A stretch of DNA of 64,000 nucleotides from Salinimonas profundi (GTDB lineage Bacteria > Pseudomonadota > Gammaproteobacteria > Enterobacterales > Alteromonadaceae). The notes below the pieces were generated by a model, which saw only the letters and a list, made by a program, of their open reading frames with translations, searched no databases and was not told the DNA's origin. The stretch is taken from contig NZ_JABBXD010000004.1 in assembly GCF_014750655.1 (NCBI RefSeq), positions 1 through 64,000 on the forward strand. The letters are read 5' to 3'. Below, piece after piece: positions 57,569 through 64,000 of the stretch (positions within the stretch are counted from its first letter, which is position 1; each line of letters opens with the position of its first letter). The translations under genes and the position numbers were made by a program.

Positions 57569-57586
57569 CAGGGCGGGGCCGCCCTG
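57569..57586. terminator. Convergent hairpin between DUF2945 gene and lysC
   Basis: CAGGGCG-GGGC-CGCCCTG, a 7-bp stem that starts 5 bases past the DUF2945 stop. No long T-run, so efficiency is uncertain. Confidence 0.5.
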
Positions 57587-57593
57587 AATCTGT

Positions 57594-58955
57594 TTATTCA
57601 AATAACGAGCGATGCAGACCCTGAACGATTTCAGTGCTGTCATTTTCGTTAACCAGAAATGACATATTGTGCGGGTTTGCGCCAAAGCAAATCATTCTTA
57701 AATTATACTCAGACACCGCAGCAAAAATTTTGCTTGATACCCCTTTTGCACTTTGCATATGGTTACCCACCACGGTGACCAAATCATAGCCACTCTCCAC
57801 TTTCACATCACAGAAGGTTTCCAGTTCAGCAATAGTTTGTTTATTCAGCCGCTGGGCAACAGAATTTGCCGGGTTATCTAATGTGAAAGAGACAGAAATT
57901 TCCGACGTGGTGACCAGATCCACGCTGAGCTTATGCTTGGCAATAATGGTAAATACCTGCTGCAAAAAGCCCTGCGCGTACATCATTTGCGGTGTTTTTA
58001 CCGTGACCATTACCTGCTCTTTCCGGCGCGTTATCGCACGATAAGGCGGCTCATGTTCACAATCGCGCATGATCCAGGTACCGCCTTTTTCAGGCTCCCG
58101 GCTGGAACCGACAAATACCTTGATGTCTTGTCGCAGCGCGGGCTCCATGGTGGCAGGATGCAGTACTTTTGCCCCGAAGGTGGCCATTTCAGCGGCTTCT
58201 TCAAAACTTAATTCAGGTAGCGGATGAGCGTTCGGTGCGATACGCGGATCGGTGGTATATACACCGGTCACATCGGTCCAGATTTCACACACATCAGCTT
58301 GCAGCGCTTCTGCCAAAAGTGCTGCTGTAAAATCCGAGCCACCACGTCCCAATGTCGTCGTCCGGCCCTGCTCGTCAGCGCCGACGAAGCCCTGGGTAAT
58401 GACCATGGCCTTTTCAATTTCAGGACGCAGCAGAAGCTCTGCCAGTTCGTGAATTGTTTCGAGCTGTGGCACGGCTTCGCCAAACTCGCTATCCGTGCGC
58501 AACACTTTACGCACGTCAAAATTGATCACCGCGTCGTGCTGTTCGTTGACCACGGCACTGAATAACAAGGACGACATGCGTTCGCCCATTGACAGCAACT
58601 GGTCTTTTAAATCGTCGCGATGCAGAATTTCCTCATGGAAGGCCAGTTCACGCATTTCAGTGAGCAAATCTTCAAGCTTGCCCTGTACCTGTTCGGGTTG
58701 GGCAAGTTTGGATAAAATCGCCGTTTCTATCTCTTCCACCGCATCACACACATCACTGATTTGCTCTTGCGTCATGGGAGTGTGAGCCATACTGACAAGG
58801 TGATTGGTCACGCCGGCAGATGCGCTAACCACCACAATACGCGTAGCTTCATTAGCCAGTACAATACGCGCACATTTTTGCATTGCCTCATAGTTGGCAA
58901 CGCTGGTACCGCCAAACTTGGCGATAGTTAATGCCTGAGTCACATCGACCTCCAT
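57594..58955 (-). CDS. lysC: Aspartate kinase (lysine-sensitive type III)
   Basis: First step of the aspartate pathway to lysine, threonine and methionine. The 453-residue monofunctional enzyme has AKFGGTSVANYEAM at the N terminus, the nucleotide-binding GRGGSDFTAALLAEAL, and two C-terminal ACT domains (about 305-450) that bind lysine. No homoserine dehydrogenase domain is fused. The ATG at 58955 directly follows the upstream stop; a GTG at 58943 with GGAGG four to five bases before it is a strong alternative. No lysine riboswitch is present, since the DUF192 gene lies immediately upstream. Confidence 0.95.
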   Translation of the reverse strand: MEVDVTQALTIAKFGGTSVANYEAMQKCARIVLANEATRIVVVSASAGVTNHLVSMAHTPMTQEQISDVCDAVEEIETAILSKLAQPEQVQGKLEDLLTEMRELAFHEEILHRDDLKDQLLSMGERMSSLLFSAVVNEQHDAVINFDVRKVLRTDSEFGEAVPQLETIHELAELLLRPEIEKAMVITQGFVGADEQGRTTTLGRGGSDFTAALLAEALQADVCEIWTDVTGVYTTDPRIAPNAHPLPELSFEEAAEMATFGAKVLHPATMEPALRQDIKVFVGSSREPEKGGTWIMRDCEHEPPYRAITRRKEQVMVTVKTPQMMYAQGFLQQVFTIIAKHKLSVDLVTTSEISVSFTLDNPANSVAQRLNKQTIAELETFCDVKVESGYDLVTVVGNHMQSAKGVSSKIFAAVSEYNLRMICFGANPHNMSFLVNENDSTEIVQGLHRSLFE

Positions 58956-59417
58956 TTAGTCCTGATTGTCTGATGGCGGGTTAATTTCAATGGTGTCACC
59001 TTCTGACACATCATGGGCGGCAAACCACCCCTGATTCATCTCCAGCGCGTACGTTACCACGCCTGACGCGCCTACAGATGTTAAATCGTGAGGCTGCAAG
59101 GCTTTGATATCTGTTATCACACCCTGCTTGTTCACAAACGCCACATCAAGGGGAATATAAGTATTTTTCATCCACATGCTGGCCTGCTTTGGCGGCGAAA
59201 ACCGAAACAACATGCCACAGTTACTGCATAAGCTTCGTCGGTTCATTAGCCCCTGGGCACGCTGCTCAAAGGTTTGCGCATATTCAAACTGATAGCGTTC
59301 ACCACCAATTGCCACCGTCACTTCATCAAAGCTAACCGTGGATGAATCATTGGCCTTTGCGCAACTGCTCAACACCCAGGTCATCATAAAACAAAGCAAA
59401 AGTAAGGATATTCTCAT
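58956..59417 (-). CDS. DUF192 family lipoprotein
   Basis: A 153-residue exported protein with a lipobox (LLLLCFMMTWVLSSC, Cys about 19) and a DUF192 domain: FEYAQTFEQRAQGLMNRRSL, then MLFRFSPPKQASMWMKNTYI, PLDVAFVN and VTYALEMNQGWFAAHDVSEG. The role of DUF192 is unknown. Its stop codon touches the lysC ATG (TAAATG), so the two are probably co-transcribed, although no functional link is known. Confidence 0.9.
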   Translation of the reverse strand: MRISLLLLCFMMTWVLSSCAKANDSSTVSFDEVTVAIGGERYQFEYAQTFEQRAQGLMNRRSLCSNCGMLFRFSPPKQASMWMKNTYIPLDVAFVNKQGVITDIKALQPHDLTSVGASGVVTYALEMNQGWFAAHDVSEGDTIEINPPSDNQD

Positions 59418-59490
59418 GGTTCTTTTCTTAATTGTGATTTTGTTGCTTATGGCAGTCTACCTGCGCCAGCGTGGATTATCTACAGGCCCA

Positions 59491-59521
59491 AAAAAAGCCG
59501 GGCGTATTGCCCGGCTTTTTC
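59491..59521 (-). terminator. Rho-independent terminator after the esterase gene
   Basis: On the minus strand AAAAAGCCGGGC-AATAC-GCCCGGCTTTTTTT, a strong stem with a T-run, about 60 bases past the esterase stop. Confidence 0.9.
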
Positions 59522-59581
59522 GTCTCACAGGTCTGCCCCTGCAATACAATTTACAGCGCATGCATTGTCCAAATAATCCTG

Positions 59582-60607
59582 TTAATTGACCATTTTATGC
59601 ATTTTCAACCAGCTCAAAAAGGCATCAAACCATCCGGTGCTTGTGGTTTCTTTAGGATACATTCCAAAGCCATGGCCGCCCTGCTCGTAAAAATGAAACT
59701 CAACCGGTTTACCGGCTGCATGCCAGCTTTCAATCAAGCCAAAATTGTCGTTGGCAAAAAACGGGTCATCTGCTGCCAAAGCAACAAACAGAGGCGGCGC
59801 ATCATCTGGCACATCAGTTGATGAAATCGGCCCGTAGATATTGGCAATAAAGGCAAGATCAGCATCTTCGGCAACCAAAGTCGTTGTCATCGTTAGCATT
59901 GCGCCGGCTGAAAACCCAATCATGCCGATGCGGTCAGATTCAACATTCCACTCCTTTGCCCGCTGTCTAATCAGCGCCAGTGCGGCCTGCGAATCTTGCA
60001 GTTGCAGCGCCAGTTGATCCTTCATTTGTGCCGGACCAAGTCGCGGCGGGCGATTTTCAATATTGGAAAACATCTCGTCCATCGAGCGTTTGAAGCCTTC
60101 AAGATCAGCAGGCGTCTGATTTAAGCGGTATTTTAATACAAAGGCTGCTATTCCACGCTCTGCCAGCGCTTTTGCAACCTCCCATCCTTCGTTCTCCATC
60201 GATAATGTTCGAAATCCGCCGCCCGGTGCAACAATAACGGCTGCCCCACTGGCGTTGTCAGGATCCGGTAAAAACGGCGTTAGTGTGGCATCAGTAACAT
60301 TTCTTGCAAAGGTACTACCGTACTGAGAGTGCCAGGCCTCTTTCGCTTTTGCATCCGGCAGGCCCCCCGTTTTCAGCTCAATCGCGTCAGGTTGCGCCGG
60401 TGTCGCAATCTCGGTCATCTTATCCGGCGTATCTGCAAGTACCTCAAGTGCACTTACACATAAAGTGAATATAACTGCATGTTGAAAGGTGCGACTCAAC
60501 ACAGTAGCAAATCTGAATCTTAAACCTCCCGAGTCCCTGCTTCTTGAAACACGCGGTGTGCTCAGTTTTTTAGAATCAATCATTTTCGAGGTAAACATTG
60601 CGCTCAT
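59582..60607 (-). CDS. Secreted alpha/beta-hydrolase, acetylxylan-esterase-like
   Basis: Alpha/beta-hydrolase of 341 residues from the ATG at 60607 (AAGGAA upstream). A long basic N-region and hydrophobic stretch (HAVIFTLCVSALEVLA) look like a signal peptide. The oxyanion region is VIVAPGGGFR, the nucleophile Ser lies in GFSAG, the acid is probably in LAADDPFF and the His in GGHGFGMYP. This pattern matches acetylxylan esterase/BD-FAE-type enzymes. It follows the GH43 gene on the same strand, which supports a role in removing acetyl or similar esters from hemicellulose side chains. Confidence 0.85.
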   Translation of the reverse strand: MSAMFTSKMIDSKKLSTPRVSRSRDSGGLRFRFATVLSRTFQHAVIFTLCVSALEVLADTPDKMTEIATPAQPDAIELKTGGLPDAKAKEAWHSQYGSTFARNVTDATLTPFLPDPDNASGAAVIVAPGGGFRTLSMENEGWEVAKALAERGIAAFVLKYRLNQTPADLEGFKRSMDEMFSNIENRPPRLGPAQMKDQLALQLQDSQAALALIRQRAKEWNVESDRIGMIGFSAGAMLTMTTTLVAEDADLAFIANIYGPISSTDVPDDAPPLFVALAADDPFFANDNFGLIESWHAAGKPVEFHFYEQGGHGFGMYPKETTSTGWFDAFLSWLKMHKMVN

Positions 60608-60754
60608 CGTTATGGCTTCCTTTTTATAGATTTGACCATGTCTGAAATACACACAAAGGTAAAAAGATGGCCTGACCTGTGCCGTGCATTGCAGACACTC
60701 ATTACCCAGTTTTATGACGCCTTGATGTGTACATGCCTTTTCGATACAAGCGCA

Positions 60755-61930
60755 TCAATTCTCTGCAGACTTTGATAGTGAACCGGTAAAGGTGCGTTTA
60801 ATGGTCTGGATGCTGCCGTCTGGATTGAAATAAACTCTGTCGATACACACCGACCGACGATAACTTCCGCCGCCGGGCAGCTCGGCGCTGTGGTAGGCAA
60901 GATAGGTGGCACCGTTGAAATCAAACATCGCCGGATGGATGGTCGTTGTGTTTGGCAACGGCTCCATGATGATTCCCTGATACTCCCAGGGGCCCGTCAC
61001 AGACTTGCTGGTAGCATATGCGAGGCTTTCGGGAAATCCGGCAGCGTAAACCAGATAATAGAGACCGTTATGTTTGGATACATAAGGCGCCTCCTCGAAA
61101 TTGGGGAGCGTGTCAACTGTATGAATCTCAACATCGCTGGTATCCCGGTCTTGCATCGTACCGTCGTCACTGACTGAATATTTTTCGCCTTTTAAATGAA
61201 TCAGATCTGGTTCAAGCTCTACCCACCAAAGCTGTTGATTTCCCCAGTAAAGATACGCTCTGTCGTCATCATCGATAAAGACAGCCGGGTCGATATTACG
61301 CCAGGTATGACTCTTATGCCGGGCGGTATCTTCCAGTAAAATCATCGGCATACCGCGAGGATCCTCAAAGGGGCCATCCGGACTATCGGACACGCCAACG
61401 CCAATCGAAAAGCCAAATGCCTCGTTCGTTTGGCCGCCTTCAACGGTAGCGTAAAAATAATAACGGTCTTTTCCGGTCTTATCTTTTCGATGCACCACAT
61501 GATGTGCATAAGCATTTCCCGTTTTTTCGTCTCCCCGCGCCCAGTCAAAATCTGAGTACTCAAGTACAGCGCCCTTGTTTTCCCAGTTTTCCATATCGGT
61601 AGACGTCCAGAGCCGGTAATCGTACATACGATAGTCTTTTCCGGTTTTATACTGCTGGTCATGGGTGGTGTAGAGGTAAACCGTACCATCTTTTACCATC
61701 GCAGCAGGATCGGCTGTATAAATGATGTCCCCCTTTTTACGGGTCGGATCATCGGTATCGTATTTGATAATGGGGTTGTCAAACTCAGTGGGTGACGAAT
61801 TTTCCTGGCTTATTCCGCCCCCGGATGCAGTGCTCTGATTGCTACATGACGTGAGCCCAAGAAGAAAAGCTAACAGGATTAAGCAGGGTAGATCTTCCCT
61901 TCGCGTTGATAGTGGCGTTGTCTTGCGCAT
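60755..61930 (-). CDS. GH43 glycoside hydrolase, lipoprotein
   Basis: Family-43 enzyme (arabinofuranosidase or xylosidase class) of 391 residues. It has a lipobox LTSC (Cys29) predicting membrane attachment, then a five-bladed beta-propeller with the expected acids: base Asp74 in YTADPAAMV, pKa-tuning Asp214 in NIDPAVFID and acid Glu280 in FEEAPYV. The C-terminal module of larger GH43 proteins is absent. Substrate cannot be told from sequence; the adjacent esterase suggests arabinoxylan. A 9-bp tandem repeat lies about 110 bases upstream. Confidence 0.9.
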   Translation of the reverse strand: MRKTTPLSTRREDLPCLILLAFLLGLTSCSNQSTASGGGISQENSSPTEFDNPIIKYDTDDPTRKKGDIIYTADPAAMVKDGTVYLYTTHDQQYKTGKDYRMYDYRLWTSTDMENWENKGAVLEYSDFDWARGDEKTGNAYAHHVVHRKDKTGKDRYYFYATVEGGQTNEAFGFSIGVGVSDSPDGPFEDPRGMPMILLEDTARHKSHTWRNIDPAVFIDDDDRAYLYWGNQQLWWVELEPDLIHLKGEKYSVSDDGTMQDRDTSDVEIHTVDTLPNFEEAPYVSKHNGLYYLVYAAGFPESLAYATSKSVTGPWEYQGIIMEPLPNTTTIHPAMFDFNGATYLAYHSAELPGGGSYRRSVCIDRVYFNPDGSIQTIKRTFTGSLSKSAEN

Positions 61931-62031
61931 GTTCTACAGAATCCAAGGACCTCATTTATAAGTTAATATCCTGTTAAATTTAGACGAGAATTAAAACACA
62001 CAAACTGTTACGTATCTGTGCATCCGGCTTA

Positions 62032-62076
62032 TCTTATTTGTCTGATTTGTCTGATTTGTCTGATTTGTCTGATTTG
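62032..62076. repeat. 9-bp tandem repeat (TCTGATTTG) upstream of the GH43 gene
   Basis: Four perfect copies of TCTGATTTG (62041-62076) preceded by one copy with a single change (TCTTATTTG). It is in the 211-base spacer between the LytTR regulator gene and the GH43 gene, about 100 bases upstream of the latter. It may be a slippage-prone spacer or an array of binding sites. Confidence 0.85.
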
Positions 62077-62141
62077 TAGAGAAACGCACTTAACGCTATG
62101 TATTCGGACCGCTGATGCGATTGTATTGCCGGTGAACGGGA

Positions 62142-62921
62142 CTATTTAACAATAATTCTGTCTTTCAGTGCTCTGCTGAATGTGCGGCTGGCTTTCAATA
62201 TTTTATTATTGAAAAGGTGAACGTGATATTCGGAGTTTCTGAGTGGCTCAAGCTGTTCAATGTACCTAATATTTACCATGGTGGATTTGTGGATACGCTG
62301 AAAGTACGACGGTACAATATTGACCAGATTTTTCATTCTTTCACGCATAACGAACGTATCGGCTTCAGTGTGAACACACATGTAGTCGCCGGCTGCATCA
62401 ATCCAGAATACATCCTCAAATGGCACAAGAGTAACAGGCCCCGCTCCATCCTGTATAACAAGTTTATCGTGACCTACGCTATACGTTTCAATTTCCGCGC
62501 TTTCGCCATTTGACATTGCCAGCATGCGACCAGAGTCCAGCATGTGTTGCTTTGACGAGATGGTTTGCCGCGCTCGCACCACTGCCTCCTCCAGTCTGGA
62601 TTGTTTAACCGGCTTGAGTAAGTAATCCAGCGCTCTGACATCAAACGCTTTAATAGCATGCTGATGGTACGCGGTGATAAAAATAATCGCCGGATAGGTT
62701 TCTGGCTGAAATTGCGTTAATAATTCAAACCCCGATTTCCCTGGCATTTCAATATCCAGAAACACTAAATCAGGCATCTGATGTTGACTCAGCGCAATGG
62801 CTTCATCAACACTTGATGCCTGGCCGATAATGTCGATATCAGAAAAATGCTTAAGCCGCAGGGAAAGGCCCTCCAGCGCACTTTCCTCATCGTCAACCAG
62901 CAGCGTTTTTAATGGTGTCAT
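62142..62921 (-). CDS. LytTR-family response regulator
   Basis: DNA-binding response regulator of 259 residues. Receiver domain (about 5-125): acidic pocket VDDEE, phospho-acceptor Asp56 in VFLDIEMPGKSG, conserved Lys103 in LLKPVK. LytTR DNA-binding domain (about 155-258): FWIDAAGDYMCVHTEADTF, YFQRIHKSTMVNIRYIEQL. It overlaps the kinase gene by 29 bases. Its most obvious possible targets are the GH43-esterase genes immediately downstream on the same strand. Confidence 0.95.
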   Translation of the reverse strand: MTPLKTLLVDDEESALEGLSLRLKHFSDIDIIGQASSVDEAIALSQHQMPDLVFLDIEMPGKSGFELLTQFQPETYPAIIFITAYHQHAIKAFDVRALDYLLKPVKQSRLEEAVVRARQTISSKQHMLDSGRMLAMSNGESAEIETYSVGHDKLVIQDGAGPVTLVPFEDVFWIDAAGDYMCVHTEADTFVMRERMKNLVNIVPSYFQRIHKSTMVNIRYIEQLEPLRNSEYHVHLFNNKILKASRTFSRALKDRIIVK

Positions 62922-63975
62922 TTTGCAGTGTCTCTTCGTGCGGTATGAAAACCGTTACGCTGGCTCCACCGCTGGCATTGTTTTCAGTCACCAGCCGTGC
63001 TTTGCCCTGATACATCAGACGAAGCCTGTCCCGACAATTGGTCAGCCCTATTCCGCGTTTACAATTTTCGTGATTTTCAAATCCATTGCCGTCATCCGTT
63101 ACTACGATAGAGAGCCCGTCATCCATCTGCGAGAATTCGACCGTAACAGATACAGTTTGATTAGGTTGCATGCCATGTTTAAGCACATTCTCTACGAGTG
63201 GCTGAACCAGCATGGAGGGAATAAGTAACGATTCAATCTGCGCATCTGTTTCAATCTTCACATTAAGTTTTGAGCGAAAGCGCGCTTTTTCGATATCGAC
63301 ATAGGTGCGTAACATCGTTACCTCTTCTGACACCGGAATTTTCTTCAAAGGATCGGTGTACAAACCATAGCGCAGGAAGTCACACAGTTTCTCCAGCACC
63401 GACACCGCATGATGATTTTCTTCCTTTAGAATCAATGTGCTGATGGCGTTGATACTGTTGAACATAAAATGCGGGTTCAATTGATACCGCAGCATCTTAA
63501 GCTGGGCTTCTTTGGCAAGATGCGTGGCTTTTTCCGCCCGCTCCCTTTGCTCGACGACATCCAGATAACTTTTGATGCCGTAGTAGCCTGCCGTCCAGGT
63601 TGCCAGCATCGTCAAGGAAGCCGTGGTCCAAGTACCAAAATCAAACCAGGACATCAGTTTCCAGGGGTTATTATATAACCACTGTAACGACACCCATTTA
63701 AACTGCGTCCAGGTAAAGGAGGCCAGTACCAGCAGCACAATGTGAGCGGTAACAACGTACTTTTTTAACCGGTAAGCTCTGAAATATAAATTCCTGAGCA
63801 CCAGGGTAATGGTAAACCCACACAGCGTATCTAAGAAAAGATGGGGAAGCTGGATATGCCATGGCTCATCGCTGGGGATCTTTATCATCACTTCAGTCAG
63901 AAGCGCATAAACAGCCCAGCCGCTGCATTGACACAGCCAGAACAGATGAGGTCGCCTGCTTAAATTTATCATCAT
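62893..63975 (-). CDS. LytS/YehU-type membrane sensor histidine kinase
   Basis: Sensor kinase of 360 residues with about four membrane helices in the first 135 residues and no large extracellular domain, then a coiled-coil linker (about 140-160), a His_kinase domain with phospho-acceptor His169 in MLRYQLNPHFMFNS, and an ATPase domain (LVQPLVENVLKHG, DDGNGF, GIGLTNCRDRL). The small sensor region suggests it senses within the membrane. The start is 25 bases from the window edge, so its upstream control is not visible. It forms a pair with the LytTR regulator. Confidence 0.95.
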   Translation of the reverse strand: MMINLSRRPHLFWLCQCSGWAVYALLTEVMIKIPSDEPWHIQLPHLFLDTLCGFTITLVLRNLYFRAYRLKKYVVTAHIVLLVLASFTWTQFKWVSLQWLYNNPWKLMSWFDFGTWTTASLTMLATWTAGYYGIKSYLDVVEQRERAEKATHLAKEAQLKMLRYQLNPHFMFNSINAISTLILKEENHHAVSVLEKLCDFLRYGLYTDPLKKIPVSEEVTMLRTYVDIEKARFRSKLNVKIETDAQIESLLIPSMLVQPLVENVLKHGMQPNQTVSVTVEFSQMDDGLSIVVTDDGNGFENHENCKRGIGLTNCRDRLRLMYQGKARLVTENNASGGASVTVFIPHEETLQNDTIKNAAG

Positions 63976-64000
63976 ACTGCTTTTAATAGATAAGGCAGGC

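Noticed and set aside
58956-59417. Lysine riboswitch upstream of lysC
   Set aside because: The upstream region is occupied by the DUF192 coding sequence; no L-box elements are visible.
59416-59589. 57-codon rightward frame starting MVLFLIVILLLMAVY
   Set aside because: Its start codon overlaps the DUF192 ATG on the other strand, and its coding would run through the strong esterase terminator and into the esterase gene; the hydrophobic start is likely the complement of a signal-peptide region's flank.

Overview
The window reads as a core chromosomal segment of a marine gammaproteobacterium of the Alteromonadales, most likely Alteromonadaceae (Alteromonas- or Salinimonas-like). This rests on gene content and order: djlA divergent from lptD-surA-pdxA-rsmA-apaG-apaH, murA-ibaG-mlaBCDEF facing yrbG-kdsD-kdsC-lptCAB-rpoN-hpf-ptsN-rapZ-ptsO, petABC beside sspAB, and a marine-type BetT carrier. 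The genus is inference; no 16S gene is present.

Layout. Positions 1-2200 are visibly AT-rich and hold the end of an integrated element: a large tyrosine recombinase and a 59-residue orphan ORF, abutting the 3' end of the RNase P RNA gene (rnpB). From 2.7 to 9.5 kb come an orphan histidine kinase, yeeN, zapE, zapG and the degQ-degS envelope proteases, with a good sigma-E-type promoter before degQ. From 10 to 24.5 kb lie two divergent envelope operons: peptidoglycan precursor and phospholipid retrograde transport (murA, ibaG, mla) leftward, and KDO/LPS export, sigma-54, nitrogen-PTS and MgtE rightward. From 24.6 to 29.7 kb all genes run leftward: sspAB, the cytochrome bc1 complex and the L13/S9 operon with a structured leader. 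A lone periplasmic binding-type protein (29.9 kb) converges on an eleven-gene leftward run (djlA, xerD, dsbC, recJ, a 91-residue unknown, recO, pdxJ, acpS, rlmD, relA, mazG). The rightward lptD operon spans 42-48.7 kb.

From 48.7 kb the content is more accessory: a chemoreceptor and a TonB-dependent receptor, each preceded by a Fur-like site; a frameshifted DUF5694 remnant; a secreted DsrE-like protein; a BetT-type transporter with a possible operator; a DUF2945 protein; aspartokinase with a DUF192 lipoprotein; and finally a leftward carbohydrate locus (LytS-type kinase, LytTR regulator, GH43 lipoprotein, secreted esterase) with a 9-bp tandem repeat in front of the GH43 gene.

I found no convincing wholly new multi-gene system. 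The most promising leads are the rnpB-linked element, the paired Fur sites on a chemoreceptor and a receptor gene, the LytTR/GH43/esterase locus with its tandem repeat, the conserved-looking unknown between recJ and recO, and several perfect palindromes in intergenic regions. Functions are assigned from protein motifs and gene order only; no database search was possible.
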